Shown: positions 28,515-36,694 of the stretch, one piece after another
Numbering within the stretch: the first letter of the stretch is position 1
Layout of the letters: each line of letters begins with the position of its first letter
DNA from: Sulfitobacter sp. S190
Lineage (GTDB): Bacteria; Pseudomonadota; Alphaproteobacteria; Rhodobacterales; Rhodobacteraceae
Reading direction: 5' to 3'
Assembly (NCBI RefSeq): GCF_025141935.1
Contig: NZ_CP081120.1
Location: forward strand, 2,356,001-2,420,000
DNA: 64,000 nt
Notes under the pieces: model-generated
What the model saw: only the letters and a program-made list of their open reading frames with translations
The model's database searches: none
What the model was told of the DNA's origin: nothing
Program-made: the position numbers and the translations under genes

Positions 28515-30323
28515 ATGATCCGTTCTCTATTGGCTGTTCCGGCCGCCCTGTGCCTTCTTCTTCTGACGTGGAGCAGCACTGCGCTGGCGCAGCAGGGCAA
28601 CCCCGATGATGTGGTCTGGGTGCAGGTCGAAGCGCAACCGTCGCTGACCCGCGCCACCGACCGTGCCCGCGCCTATGCCGCGCAGCTCGATGATGTGAAC
28701 GGGTTTGCGGTCGGCGGTGGTTGGTACGCGATTGTCGTGGGCCCCTACCGGCGCGCCGATGCGGAGCTGGTGCTGCGCAGTTACCGCCGCGACCGGATCA
28801 TCCCGCGCGACAGCTTTATCCAGTTGTCGAGCCGTCTGCGCCAGCAGTTCTGGCCCGTAGGCGCCAATGTGCTGGGCAATGGTGCCGTGGCCGCGCCCGA
28901 GAGCACCCTGCCCGCGACCGCCCCCGAAGCGCCCGTGACGGACACACCGGTGGAGCCCTTGGCGCAGGACACCGAGACCCCCGCGGCCCCCGCGCCCGCG
29001 GACGAGACGCCGCAGCAGGCCCGCCAGTCGGAACGGCTGTTGGACGGTGACGGGCGCAAAGCCCTACAGATTGCGCTGAAATGGGCGGGGTTCTACACCG
29101 CCGGCATAGATGGATCGTTCGGCCGGGGCACCCGCAATTCGATGGCCGCGTGGCAAGAGGCCAACGGTTTCGAGGTCACCGGCATTCTGACCACGCAGCA
29201 ACGCGCGGTGCTTTTGCAGCAGTACAACGCGGTTCTTGACGGTATGGATTTGCAGATCGTGACCGACACCCAGGCCGGCATCGAAATGCTGGTGCCGCTG
29301 GGCGTGGTCGCATTCGACCGATACGAGCCGCCGTTCGCGCAGTACAACAGCACCGGTGATGTGCCCGCGCAGGTTCTGCTGATCAGCCAGCCGGGCGACC
29401 GCGCGACACTTGCCGGTCTGTACGAGATCATGCAGACGCTGGAAATTGTGCCGCTTGAGGGTCCGCGCGAACGCAAGCGCGACAGTTTCACGCTGGTCGG
29501 AGAGGACGCGCGGCAGATCAGCTATACCGAGGTGACGCTGCAAAACGGCGAAATCAAGGGATTCACCCTGATCTGGCCCACCGGTGACGAAGAGCGCCGC
29601 CGCCGTGTGCTGGGCGAAATGCGCAGCAGTTTCACCCGGATCGACGGTGTGTTGAGCCCGTCCGCCGGTGTGGCGGGCACCCAGTCCATCGATCTTGTCG
29701 CGGGGCTTCAGATCCGCAAGCCCAAGTTGTCGCGGTCGGGGTTCTTCATCACCGCGCGGGGCGATGTGGCGACGACGGCGCAGGCGGTGCAAAGCTGTAG
29801 CCGCATCACGCTTGATACCGATACCGAAGCCATGGTCATTGCACAGGATGCGGCCAGTGGCATTGCGTTGCTCAAGCCCAGCGCGGCTCTGGCGCCGCTG
29901 GCGGTTGCACAGCTGACCGCGCAGGAGCCGCGGCTGCAGAGCGAGGTCGCGGCCGCCGGTTACAGTTTCGAGGGCGTGCTGAGTGCGCCGTCGATGACCT
30001 TCGGCACGCTGGCCGATGTGCGCGGGCTGGACGGGGAAGATACGCTCAAGCGGCTGAGCCTGAAGGCGCGTGACGGGGATGCGGGAGGACCGGTTCTGGA
30101 CCAGTCCGGGCAGGTCATCGGGATGATGATGCCACGTGATGGTGGTGAGGGTGTGCTGCCCGAGGACGTCAGCTTTGCCCGCGACGCAGCCTCCGTCGTT
30201 GCGGCCAGTGCGGAAGCCGGATTGACTTTGCCCGCTTCCCAGATCACCCCCGCGGGGCTGACACCCTTCCAGATTGCGCAGCGCGCCACCGGCATGACCG
30301 TGCTGGTCAGCTGCTGGGACTGA
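28515..30323 (+). CDS. Exported peptidoglycan-binding protein with trypsin-like pseudoprotease domain
   Basis: About 602 residues. A signal peptide (MIRSLLAVPAALCLLLLTWSSTALA) is followed by a SPOR-like repeat region at about 35-105, a proline/alanine linker, a peptidoglycan-binding_1 domain at about 180-235 (ALKWAGFYTAGIDGSFGRGTRNSMAAWQ), and a C-terminal chymotrypsin-fold domain at about 405-600. In that domain the three catalytic positions read TTAQ (Gln423 for His), SGIALLK (Gly449 for Asp) and GDAGGP (Ala523 for Ser). It is probably a binding or scaffolding protein in the periplasm. GTG 28503 is an alternative start. Confidence 0.83.
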   Translation: MIRSLLAVPAALCLLLLTWSSTALAQQGNPDDVVWVQVEAQPSLTRATDRARAYAAQLDDVNGFAVGGGWYAIVVGPYRRADAELVLRSYRRDRIIPRDSFIQLSSRLRQQFWPVGANVLGNGAVAAPESTLPATAPEAPVTDTPVEPLAQDTETPAAPAPADETPQQARQSERLLDGDGRKALQIALKWAGFYTAGIDGSFGRGTRNSMAAWQEANGFEVTGILTTQQRAVLLQQYNAVLDGMDLQIVTDTQAGIEMLVPLGVVAFDRYEPPFAQYNSTGDVPAQVLLISQPGDRATLAGLYEIMQTLEIVPLEGPRERKRDSFTLVGEDARQISYTEVTLQNGEIKGFTLIWPTGDEERRRRVLGEMRSSFTRIDGVLSPSAGVAGTQSIDLVAGLQIRKPKLSRSGFFITARGDVATTAQAVQSCSRITLDTDTEAMVIAQDAASGIALLKPSAALAPLAVAQLTAQEPRLQSEVAAAGYSFEGVLSAPSMTFGTLADVRGLDGEDTLKRLSLKARDGDAGGPVLDQSGQVIGMMMPRDGGEGVLPEDVSFARDAASVVAASAEAGLTLPASQITPAGLTPFQIAQRATGMTVLVSCWD

Positions 30324-30338
30324 GGCGCGCCCGAGCCT

Positions 30339-31931
30339 TCAGGCGATATCGGGTGTGACGTAGATCAGCGTCGGGCCGTCCGCGTCAAAGGCGGCTTTCA
30401 CGGCCGTTTGCATGTCGGCAAGTGACGAAGGTGCGACAGACCTTGCGCCAAAGGCTTCGGCCAGTTTGCAAAAATCGGGATTGCGGGCGACGACGGCATT
30501 CGGGGCGATCTGGGCGCGCACCATGCTGTCCTCGATCTCCTTGAGCTTGCCATTGTCCCACAGGATGATGGGGAGCGGCAGGCCGAGTTCGACCGCGACG
30601 CCCAGTTCCGGCATGGTGTAGTGGAACCCGTAATCACCGATGATCGCGAGTGTCGGTTTGCCCTTGCGTGCCACCGCGCCGCCAATGGCCGCAGGGGTCG
30701 CATAGCCGAGGGTGCCAAAGCCGGATGGATGGTGCCAGTGGTGCGGCTGCGGCATGTCCCAGACCTCCTTGGCGGTATAGGCAAATTGGGTCATGTCGGA
30801 ATAAATCATCGTGTCGTCCGGCAAGGCCGCGCGCAGCGCGTCGCAGACCGGCACGATGCCGGGGCGTTCGGCCATGATTTCGGCCCGCCAGCGGGCGCGT
30901 GCGGCGCTGATGTCGTCGGCCTGCCAGTCGCTGTCACCGGTCCAGTCCGCGGTGGCCTGCTGCAGGGCGGACAAGACCGCCCCCGCGCAGCCCGTCACCC
31001 GCACGTCCGCGTTTTGCGCGTCGGCAAGCACGGTGGGATCACGGTCGATGCGGATCAGCGGCGCGGTGTGCCCCAGATCGGCGCGCCACAGATCGACCTG
31101 CGCCAGTTCGGTACCGACCGCGATCACCAGATCGGCCTGCGCGATGTCATCCGCGCTGCTTGCACGGCTGAGGGTGGAGCCGAACGAGAGCGGATAGTCG
31201 TGCGCGATCAAACCACGCCCCGCGTAGGTGCAAAAGGCCGCGGCCCCTGTCTGGCGCAGCACATCCATCAGCGGCGCTGCGGCTGGCACGCCCCCGCCCA
31301 CGATAAACAAGGGGCGGCGGGCCGTGCGCAAATGGGCGGTGATCTGGTCGATGCCGGGTGCTGGCGGCGTGCGGTCCACCATTTGTGCGGGCCTTGCCGG
31401 CGCGGGGTCTGCGGGTGCTTCGAGATGGCGGATCGGCACATGCACGACCTTGGGACGGCCACGCACCACTTCTGCGAATTCCTCGAAGGCGCGGTCGATC
31501 AGGCCATACGCGGCCCCTGCCCCCTGCGCGGTTTCGGACCAGTCCGCCACGGTTGCGGCGGCCCCTTGCTGATCTTTCATCTGGTGCAACTGGCCCTTGC
31601 GGGCCGCCGTTTCATCAAGGCAGCTGGCGATCACCAGCATGGGCACCGAATCCGAGTAGGCCTGCCCGATGGGGGTGAGGATGTTGCACAGCCCCGGCCC
31701 CGTGATCACGTAAGCCACGCCCGGTTTGCCGCTGGCGCGTGCATAGCCGTCCGCCATGAAGCCCGCGCCCTGTTCGTGGCGTGCCAGAACATGGGTGATC
31801 CCCGCTTCTTCGATGCCACGGTACATTTCCTGATTGTGCACACCAGGTATGCCGAAGATCACGTCAACGCCGCGGTCCTTGAGCATGTGGGAAATCTGTG
31901 CGCCGAGGGGGCGTTTTGTCGGTTCAGCCAT
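30339..31931 (-). CDS. ThDP-dependent decarboxylase (5-guanidino-2-oxopentanoate decarboxylase-like)
   Basis: A 530-residue thiamine-diphosphate enzyme with three domains: N-terminal Pyr domain with the activating glutamate (LARHEQGAGFMADGYARASG), a central dehydrogenase-fold domain, and a C-terminal PP domain with the Mg/ThDP motif GDYGFHYTMPELGVAVELGLPLPIILWDN. It resembles acetolactate-synthase-like enzymes, and the closest name I recall in Rhodobacteraceae is 5-guanidino-2-oxopentanoate decarboxylase of the arginine transaminase route. The start overlaps the trkH stop by one base (TGATG). Substrate is inferred and needs testing. Confidence 0.77.
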   Translation of the reverse strand: MAEPTKRPLGAQISHMLKDRGVDVIFGIPGVHNQEMYRGIEEAGITHVLARHEQGAGFMADGYARASGKPGVAYVITGPGLCNILTPIGQAYSDSVPMLVIASCLDETAARKGQLHQMKDQQGAAATVADWSETAQGAGAAYGLIDRAFEEFAEVVRGRPKVVHVPIRHLEAPADPAPARPAQMVDRTPPAPGIDQITAHLRTARRPLFIVGGGVPAAAPLMDVLRQTGAAAFCTYAGRGLIAHDYPLSFGSTLSRASSADDIAQADLVIAVGTELAQVDLWRADLGHTAPLIRIDRDPTVLADAQNADVRVTGCAGAVLSALQQATADWTGDSDWQADDISAARARWRAEIMAERPGIVPVCDALRAALPDDTMIYSDMTQFAYTAKEVWDMPQPHHWHHPSGFGTLGYATPAAIGGAVARKGKPTLAIIGDYGFHYTMPELGVAVELGLPLPIILWDNGKLKEIEDSMVRAQIAPNAVVARNPDFCKLAEAFGARSVAPSSLADMQTAVKAAFDADGPTLIYVTPDIA

Positions 31932-33382
31932 CAGGCCCTCCAGAAATTGACCGTCAGGATGACGTAGACGACCATCAGCTCGAGCCGCCCCAGCAGCATC
32001 GCGATGGTGAGTATCCATTTCGCCGTATCGTTGAGCGGCGCAAAATTGCCCGCAGGCCCGATGATGTCGCCCAGACCCGGACCGATGTTTGCCAAAGCGG
32101 CGCCCGCCCCGGAGACGGAGGTGATAAAGTCCAGCCCCGTCAGCGACAGCGCCGCCGCCACCAGACCCAGTGTCACCACGAAGAACATGAAGAACGACAT
32201 GACCGAGGTCAGCACGTCTTCGCTGACCGGGCGGCCATCGTAGCGGGGGGTAAAGATGCCGTGGGGCGACCGGATGCGCATCAGCTGTGCCCGGATGGAG
32301 GCGAACAGAAGCTGGTAGCGGAAAATCTTGATCGAGCAGGCCGTGGAGCCCGCACACCCGCCGATAAGGCCGATGAAGAAGAACAAGGCCACGGCAAAGC
32401 CGCCCCACTGCATGTAATCGACCGAGGCATAGCCCGTGCCGGAAATGATCGAGGTGACGTTGAAGAGCGCCTCGCGCAGCGTGCCTTCGATCTCGAGGCT
32501 GATGCCTTCTTCGAGCACGATCAGCAGCATGAGCACGAGGATCGCGATGGTGGCCACAAAGCCGCGGACCTGCGGGTCGCGGTGCAGCGCGTATGGGTTG
32601 CCGTTGATCAGCTGCACGTAGCGCACGAAGGGAAGTGCTGCGAGGATCATGAAAACCGTCGCCACATACTCCATCGAACCCGAGAATGTCCCGAAGGAGG
32701 CATCATAATTCGAAAATCCGCCCGTCGAGATCGTCGTCAGCGCGTGGGTCGTGGCATCGAAGACGTTCATGCCGAACCACAGATAGGTCAGCGCGCAAAT
32801 CAGCGTCAGCCACAGGTAGATGCCCGAAATCTGGGTCGCGATCTGCCCCGCGCGGGGCAGGATTTTGCCGAAGGTGTCAAAGGCTTCGGATTTGAAGATC
32901 TGCATGCCGCCGACGCGCAGTTCGGGCAGGAACACCATCGCCACGACGATGATGCCGATCCCGCCAAGCCATTGCAGGATGCCGCGCCAGATCAGCAGTC
33001 CCTTCGGCAGGTCATCGAGCCCCGACAGGACGGTGGCACCGGTGGTCGTCAGGCCCGACATGGCCTCGAAGACAGCGTCGACGGTGGTGGACTGGGTGGC
33101 GCCGATCATGAAGGGGATGGCTCCGAACAGCGGCAGGATCATCCACACAAATGTCGTCAGCAGAAAGGTTTGCTGGATCGTCAGGCCTTCGCGCACGCCA
33201 CTGGCGCAGGCCAGCGCAATGACCGTGCCGCTGAGGATCGTGATCGCGGCGCTTTCGAAAAACACGGGCCAGTGCCCGCGCCCTTCGGCTACGTCGACCA
33301 GCAAAGGCACCAGCATCGCCAGCCCCAGCACGGCCACCAAAAGGCCAATCACATATCCTACCGGGCGCACGTCCAACATCAT
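31931..33382 (-). CDS. trkH: TrkH family potassium uptake protein
   Basis: About 483 residues with ten or more membrane helices and the four P-loop-like repeats of the Trk/Ktr/HKT family, including AMSGLTTTGATVLSGLDDLP, ALTTISTGGFSNYDASFG and IISGTGYASVDYMQWG. It is the membrane pore of a K+ uptake system whose cytoplasmic TrkA partner is not in the window. The start is uncertain: ATGs at 33382 and 33379, or a TTG at 33424. The downstream decarboxylase is read in the same direction with a one-base stop/start overlap. Confidence 0.9.
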   Translation of the reverse strand: MMLDVRPVGYVIGLLVAVLGLAMLVPLLVDVAEGRGHWPVFFESAAITILSGTVIALACASGVREGLTIQQTFLLTTFVWMILPLFGAIPFMIGATQSTTVDAVFEAMSGLTTTGATVLSGLDDLPKGLLIWRGILQWLGGIGIIVVAMVFLPELRVGGMQIFKSEAFDTFGKILPRAGQIATQISGIYLWLTLICALTYLWFGMNVFDATTHALTTISTGGFSNYDASFGTFSGSMEYVATVFMILAALPFVRYVQLINGNPYALHRDPQVRGFVATIAILVLMLLIVLEEGISLEIEGTLREALFNVTSIISGTGYASVDYMQWGGFAVALFFFIGLIGGCAGSTACSIKIFRYQLLFASIRAQLMRIRSPHGIFTPRYDGRPVSEDVLTSVMSFFMFFVVTLGLVAAALSLTGLDFITSVSGAGAALANIGPGLGDIIGPAGNFAPLNDTAKWILTIAMLLGRLELMVVYVILTVNFWRA

Positions 33383-33438
33383 GGCAGGGTTGGCGCTTCG
33401 CCGATCAGGTGTCAAGCGACGCAAGGGTGAGCCGCGCG

Positions 33439-33520
33439 AAAAAGAAAAAACCCGCGGCGGGCCGGTATCGGCGCGCGTCGCGGGCTTTGTCAGGGGGCCG
33501 CCCGGCTTTACCGGGGGGCC
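33439..33520 (-). terminator. Rho-independent terminator region after the DUF1127 gene
   Basis: On the minus strand a stem CCCGCG/CGCGGG (plus 33451-33456 and 33479-33484) is followed by a T-rich tract (plus A-rich 33441-33450). A second GC-rich hairpin with one mismatch occupies 33496-33520, closer to the gene. Together they should end the short DUF1127 transcript and insulate trkH. Confidence 0.7.
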
Positions 33521-33526
33521 AACGTA

Positions 33527-33808
33527 TCAGACGTAGTAAAGATCGCGGAAAACGTGGTGCACGATTTCGTCGCGTTTGATGCCGATATCGGCAAGCTCTG
33601 CGTCCGATTTGCTTTGCAGCGCCTCGATCTGGCGCACACGTGCAGAGGAGGTTGACGCGTGCATCAAGGCCACGTTGATCGCGCGCAGGACAGCGCCGAT
33701 CTGGCTGAGGACTGCGGTGGCTGTCAGGAAGGGAGCGGGCGCCGTGGTTTGGGCGCGGGCGGGCATGGCAGCGTTGAATTGGTCGGTTGTTGTCGATTGG
33801 TATGCCAT
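33527..33808 (-). CDS. DUF1127 family small protein
   Basis: A 93-residue protein whose C-terminal half has the DUF1127 signature VRQIEALQSKSDAELADIGIKRDEIVHHVF. In alphaproteobacteria such short basic-tailed proteins affect phosphate and carbon metabolism, RNA turnover and stress responses; some are controlled by small RNAs. The N-terminal half is low-complexity and alanine-rich. ATG 33808 is preferred over GTG 33817. It stands alone, followed by two hairpins. Confidence 0.88.
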   Translation of the reverse strand: MAYQSTTTDQFNAAMPARAQTTAPAPFLTATAVLSQIGAVLRAINVALMHASTSSARVRQIEALQSKSDAELADIGIKRDEIVHHVFRDLYYV

Positions 33809-33946
33809 TTTGAGCACCTATTGGTCAGTTCGGGATCATCCCCGTGACGCCTAGATAGGCCGCCTGTGGGCCGGTCAGTACCGCCAAATGCGCATAGCCG
33901 CTGCCCGCTTCGCGCAGCTTGGGGGTGCATCCCCTAACACGCGGAC

Positions 33947-33984
33947 GCAAAAGGGCCGGACCCGCGATCTGCGGTCCGGCCCTT
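33947..33984 (-). terminator. Rho-independent terminator of folE2
   Basis: An 11-bp perfect stem, AAGGGCCGGAC at 33951-33961 paired with 33974-33984, loop of 12 bases. In minus-strand direction, that of folE2, it ends in TTTT. It begins 25 bases beyond the folE2 stop. Confidence 0.85.
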
Positions 33985-34008
33985 GTAGTGTCACGAAGGA
34001 TGGGTGCG

Positions 34009-35103
34009 TCAGCCCACGTGGAAAAGCGTGTTGAACAGTTTGGGATCAAAGCTCGTCTGCGCGAAGGTCGGGCCCTCGGTCAGCACGGAAACGGCGTCAT
34101 GGCTGTGCAGGCTTTCCTGATGGCTCGCGATCACGCGGAAATCGGAGATGCGTGTGTCCGCGAGAAGCTGTTCACAGAACAGGCGCGCTGCGTCTTCGAC
34201 AAAGATCGGGTTCGCCGCGTTCAGCTCGGCAAAGGCCTGTTCGTCCTCGCGTTTGACCATGACCTGGGTTTCGGTCGGGACCGCACGGCGGCAAGCGTCG
34301 ATCAGATCCTCGAACCACAGACAATCGGCGCCCTCTTCGATCAGCACCGATACCCGCGCCACGGAGCGTTGCGAATGCGGCGTGGCCAGTTGCCCGCGCG
34401 TGGCGCGCGCGTGTTCCGACAGCTCGAGCGAGCAGGGGCAGGTCGAGGAATAGACATAGTCAAGATGCACGATTTTCTGGCGCACACCGTTCTGTTCCAC
34501 CAGTTCCAGCGCGACGTCGTAATACTGGTACCCTTCCAGACCCGACCGCAGGCTGGTGGTCTTCATCGGGAAGGAGAAGCGCATCTGGATGCGGGCGTCA
34601 AAGCTTTCGAGATCGGTGATGTAGTCGTCCAGCGCGGCGTCGATCACCTCGAAGCTGAACGTCGCATCGGCATGCTTGTAAAAGCTGCGCATGATGCGCG
34701 ACATGTTGATGCCCTTCTTGTCCGCTTCGAGGCTTACGGTGCCTGTCACGGACGCTTCGAGCGTCAGATCGCCGTTGTCACGGGTGTGAAAGCGCACCGG
34801 CAGGCGGAAGTTGGAGATGCCCACGTGCTGGATCTGCTGCTTGGCGCCGCGGATCAGGCTGGACGGTCCGTTCTGCAGGTCAGGCAGTGTGTTCTTGTAG
34901 GCCGCATCCGCATCGAAATCTTCGGGATAATCGCGTGTCAGCAAGGGATAGCCGTCACCGCTGGCCAGCATCTTGGCGATTGCCGGATCAAGTGTGGCAA
35001 TGTCGCTTTCGCTGGCCTGAGCTGCGAAAGCGCGCAGGGTATCCAATGCTGCCTCGGCCTCGTCCCGGCCGGGAACCCCTTTGATGGGCATCACGATGTT
35101 CAT
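34009..35103 (-). CDS. folE2: GTP cyclohydrolase FolE2
   Basis: FolE2 (GTP cyclohydrolase IB) opens the GTP ring to dihydroneopterin triphosphate, the first step for folate and queuosine. The 364-residue product has DVGISNF-like QQIQHVGISNFRLPV, VTGTVSLEADKKGINMSR, and YVYSSTCPCSLELSEHARATRGQLATPHSQRS with the metal-binding cysteine region. This metal-flexible family replaces or supplements zinc-dependent FolE. The ATG follows AGGGGAAA by about eight bases. A hairpin terminator follows. With folB and folP elsewhere in the window it belongs to folate synthesis. Confidence 0.96.
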   Translation of the reverse strand: MNIVMPIKGVPGRDEAEAALDTLRAFAAQASESDIATLDPAIAKMLASGDGYPLLTRDYPEDFDADAAYKNTLPDLQNGPSSLIRGAKQQIQHVGISNFRLPVRFHTRDNGDLTLEASVTGTVSLEADKKGINMSRIMRSFYKHADATFSFEVIDAALDDYITDLESFDARIQMRFSFPMKTTSLRSGLEGYQYYDVALELVEQNGVRQKIVHLDYVYSSTCPCSLELSEHARATRGQLATPHSQRSVARVSVLIEEGADCLWFEDLIDACRRAVPTETQVMVKREDEQAFAELNAANPIFVEDAARLFCEQLLADTRISDFRVIASHQESLHSHDAVSVLTEGPTFAQTSFDPKLFNTLFHVG

Positions 35104-35204
35104 GGATCATTTCCCCTTTTGCTACCGGATCATTACATAGGATCATGACCCGGTTTTTCCAAATCTTTGTCACAGATACGTGGCACAGGGTGCAGTTGGA
35201 TCAC

Positions 35205-36422
35205 TTATTCCGCCGGTGCCTGTTCCATTTCCGACGCCACCTGTAACGCCTGTTCGAAATCCGCGATCAGATCGCCTGTATCCTCCAGCCCGACGCTGAC
35301 GCGCACCAGACCTTCGCTGATGCCCAGCGCATCTTTCTGGTCTTGCGGCAGACGTTGGTGGGTGGTGAAGGCAGGCGGCGTCAGGATGGTTTTCGCATCA
35401 CCGAGATTGTTGGAGATGACACCGACCTTGATGCTGTTGAGGAAGGCATAGGACGCGCGTTTGCCGCCGCGCACCTCGAGGGCGAGCACGGTGCCCCCTG
35501 CCCCTGTCTGGCGTGTGACCAGATCGTGCTGGGCGTGGCTGGGCAGGCCGGGATAGATCACCCGCGACAGCATCGGGTGCCCCTCGAGCCGCTCGGCCAG
35601 CGTTTGCGCAGAGGCGGTCTGCGCCCGCACACGCAGGTTCATCGTCTCGAGCCCCTTGAGCATGACCCACGCGGTGAAGGGCGACATGGATCCGCCGGTA
35701 TGCTTCATGTAGGGCTCAACCGTGCCGCGGATGAAATCACGGGTCCCGAGGATCACACCGCCCAGCGCACGGCCCTGCCCGTCGATATGTTTGGTGGCCG
35801 AGTAGATCACCACGTCGGCGCCCTGTTCGATGGCGCGGCTGTAGACCGGCGTGGCAAAGACATTATCGACCACAACCAGCGCCCCGTGGGCATGGGCCAG
35901 CGCGCTGACCCCCGCGATATCGACAACCGTGAGCGTCGGATTGGAAACGCTTTCGAAAAACACCGCCACCGTGTCGGGGCGGATCGCCGCTTTCCACTGG
36001 TCCAGATCAGGCCCGTCGACAAAGGTGACCTCGACCCCGTAGCGGGTCAGGATTTCCTCGAGCACGTAGAGGCATGATCCGAAGAGCGCGCGGGACGACA
36101 CCACGTGATCGCCGGCCTTGAGCATGGAGGTCAGCGCCCCCGACACGGCGGCCATGCCCGAGGCGGTGGCAAAGGCGTCTTCGGCCCCTTCCAGCGCCGC
36201 GATGCGATCTTCGAACATGGCGACGGTCGGGTTGCCGTAACGGGCGTAGATGAATTCATCGGGGCCTGCCTCGACAAAGCGGGCCTCGGCGTGTTCGGCA
36301 CTGTCGTAGACAAACCCCTGTGTCAGGAAGATTGCCTCGCTCACTTCGCCGTATTGGCTGCGGCGGGTGCCTGCGTGCACTGCCTTGGTCGCGGCATTCC
36401 ACTTTTCGGGCGTATCGGTCAT
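35205..36422 (-). CDS. metZ: O-succinylhomoserine sulfhydrylase
   Basis: A 405-residue Cys/Met-metabolism PLP enzyme that makes homocysteine from an acylated homoserine and sulfide. It contains FIYARYGNPTVAMFEDRIAALEGAEDAFATASGMAAV, the PLP aspartate in ALVVVDNVFATPVYSRAIEQGADVVIYSATKHIDGQGRALGG with its Schiff-base lysine, and GGTVLALEVRGG. Among the homologues (MetB, MetC, MetY, MetZ) the MetZ assignment fits the length and the SAM-II riboswitch directly upstream, which represses methionine genes when S-adenosylmethionine is abundant. The ribosome site is GAGGA, about ten bases before the ATG. Confidence 0.92.
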   Translation of the reverse strand: MTDTPEKWNAATKAVHAGTRRSQYGEVSEAIFLTQGFVYDSAEHAEARFVEAGPDEFIYARYGNPTVAMFEDRIAALEGAEDAFATASGMAAVSGALTSMLKAGDHVVSSRALFGSCLYVLEEILTRYGVEVTFVDGPDLDQWKAAIRPDTVAVFFESVSNPTLTVVDIAGVSALAHAHGALVVVDNVFATPVYSRAIEQGADVVIYSATKHIDGQGRALGGVILGTRDFIRGTVEPYMKHTGGSMSPFTAWVMLKGLETMNLRVRAQTASAQTLAERLEGHPMLSRVIYPGLPSHAQHDLVTRQTGAGGTVLALEVRGGKRASYAFLNSIKVGVISNNLGDAKTILTPPAFTTHQRLPQDQKDALGISEGLVRVSVGLEDTGDLIADFEQALQVASEMEQAPAE

Positions 36423-36461
36423 TTCGTGTCATCCTCTGTGTGCCGACGCGCGGGTTGCGGC

Positions 36462-36501
36462 ACAAAAAAACCCCAGACGCGGTCAAGCGAAAGGGGGCTT
36501 T
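36462..36501 (-). terminator. Terminator-like hairpin between SAM-II riboswitch and metZ
   Basis: Toward metZ, AAGCCCC pairs with GGGGTTT (one G-U pair) around an 18- to 20-base loop, followed directly by a run of T (plus-strand A-run 36464-36470). It lies between the riboswitch and the start codon, so it could be the expression platform. A second short hairpin (GTGCCG/CGGCAC) lies between it and the ribosome site. Confidence 0.55.
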
Positions 36502-36507
36502 CATCCT

Positions 36508-36563
36508 GACCTTTTAGCGGAATATTTAACGTGGCCCGCAATCCGGTAACAAATCGCCACGCC
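36508..36563 (-). promoter_or_regulatory. SAM-II riboswitch
   Basis: On the minus strand the core reads CGTGGC-GATTTG-TTACCGGATTGCGG-GCCACG-TTAAAT-ATTCC-GCTAAAAGG. The P1 stem CGTGGC/GCCACG is perfect, and the conserved GATTT, ATTGC, TTAAAT and GCTAAAAGG elements are in the SAM-II order and spacing. SAM-II pseudoknots bind S-adenosylmethionine and control methionine genes in alphaproteobacteria; metZ lies 86 bases downstream. Confidence 0.93.
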
Positions 36564-36694
36564 ATTGCGATACGCCAAACTGCGCGGGCAGGTCAAGACG
36601 GGTCTGGCCTCGCGACGCTGGTGTAACGAAATGTTCATGCCGTTGCCCTAGCGTTTCGGGACGATCCCCTGACACATCCGATGAGGACTGGCAG

